Shown here piece after piece: positions 63,592-64,000 of a stretch of DNA of 64,000 nucleotides (the first letter of the stretch is position 1; the number at the start of each line of letters is the position of its first letter). Source of the DNA: RBG-16-66-20 sp040752005 (lineage in GTDB: Bacteria; Pseudomonadota; Gammaproteobacteria; Burkholderiales; SG8-39). Both the position numbers and the translations under genes were made by a program. The notes under the pieces were generated by a model, which had not been told where the DNA came from, did no database searches, and worked only from the letters and a program-made list of their open reading frames with translations. The stretch lies in contig JBFMFX010000018.1 in assembly GCA_040752005.1 (NCBI GenBank), positions 25,259-89,258 of the forward strand, in the 5' to 3' direction.

Positions 63592-64000
63592 ATGGCAAAA
63601 GCAAAGTTCGAGCGCACCAAGCCGCACGTGAATGTGGGCACGATTGGGCATGTGGATCACGGCAAGACGACGCTGACGGCGGCGTTGACGCACATTTTGG
63701 CCAAGCGCTACGGGGGCGAGGCGAAGAACTACGATCAGATTGACAATGCGCCGGAGGAAAAAGCGCGCGGCATCACGATCAACACGGCGCACGTGGAGTA
63801 TCAGACCGACAAGCGCCACTATGCGCACGTGGACTGTCCGGGGCATGCCGACTACATCAAGAACATGATCACCGGGGCGGCGCAGATGGACGGGGCGATT
63901 CTGGTGGTGTCGGCCGCCGACGGGCCGATGCCGCAGACGCGCGAGCACATTTTGCTGGCGCGCCAGGTCGGGGTGCCCTACATCGTGGTGTATTTGAACA
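63592..64000 (+). CDS. tuf: Elongation factor Tu, N-terminal part (runs off the window)
   Basis: The first 136 codons: MAKAKFERTKPHVNVGTIGH, the P-loop GHVDHGKTT at about 19-27, switch I PEEKARGITI near 54 and DCPGHADY near 81. The codon style differs from its neighbours: many ATT, TTG and GTG codons (for example ATTTTGGCC, TATTTGAAC) instead of the ATC/CTC/CTG preferred in fusA and rpsG. EF-Tu genes often occur in two copies kept alike by gene conversion, which could explain this; the second copy is not in the window. Confidence 0.97.
   Translation, partial: MAKAKFERTKPHVNVGTIGHVDHGKTTLTAALTHILAKRYGGEAKNYDQIDNAPEEKARGITINTAHVEYQTDKRHYAHVDCPGHADYIKNMITGAAQMDGAILVVSAADGPMPQTREHILLARQVGVPYIVVYLN

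Overview
This is a high-GC, gene-dense stretch of a bacterial chromosome, most likely from a betaproteobacterium (Burkholderiales-like, probably a poorly sampled lineage). The evidence is gene order and family content: tyrS divergent from an M23 peptidase, uvrA divergent from ssb, fmdB-DUF502-aspS-nudB-endonuclease-clsB, and rpsL-rpsG-fusA-tuf, plus TakP-type TRAP transport and a GltIJKL system. I saw no tRNA, rRNA, CRISPR array, prophage or insertion sequence. Ten unresolved bases at 13745-13754 mark an assembly gap inside a repetitive gene.

Layout. 0-2.5 kb: partial exported peptidase, tyrS, and a metallo-beta-lactamase-fold hydrolase. 2.5-9.5 kb: an enolase-superfamily dehydratase divergent from a TRAP transporter with two paralogous binding proteins and one QM permease pair, then a PatB-type C-S lyase. 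9.5-13.9 kb: a minus-strand VOC/ChaC/broken-BKACE operon facing a plus-strand operon of a molybdopterin sulfite oxidase homologue and two sulfopyruvate decarboxylase-like subunits, ending in a repeat protein with a strong terminator. 14.2-22.1 kb: Tat-exported transglutaminase, TlpA-like redoxin and an apparently exported methyltransferase; a FAD-linked 2-hydroxyacid dehydrogenase; then an overlapping set of binding protein, MFS permease, esterase and lipoprotein peptidase. 22.1-31.9 kb: GST, gamma-glutamyltransferase, two small unknown proteins, alcohol dehydrogenase, metY, an AraC regulator, a CoA-binding protein, an esterase, a ThDP enzyme and a YkgJ protein.

32.0-37.5 kb is a zone of damaged genes: a sigma factor reduced to its first 50 or so residues, a solute-binding protein with an internal deletion and a frameshift, a GltJ permease lacking its EAA loop, and a GltI binding protein with a nonsense codon and a frameshift. 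Intact genes (anti-sigma-like protein, 3-hydroxyisobutyrate dehydrogenase family, gltK, gltL, aspA) lie among them. A similar internal deletion affects the BKACE gene at 11 kb.

37.5-64 kb is mostly housekeeping: aspA, PhoX-family protein, acetoacetyl-CoA synthetase, an orphan sensor kinase, an esterase-fold protein lacking its nucleophile, a BacA/SbmA-like ABC exporter, uvrA and ssb. A nine-gene, closely packed operon follows: fmdB, DUF502, aspS, secreted barnase-like RNase, barstar, nudB, an unknown lipoprotein, a YbhP-like phosphatase and clsB. The window ends with a MaoC-like protein, a degenerate EAL protein and the str operon, cut off inside tuf.

Two sequence-level signals stand out. 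A 34-bp palindrome occurs in gene junctions and supplies stop codons. The hexamer GTCGAC was not found anywhere by eye, although the base composition predicts roughly twenty.
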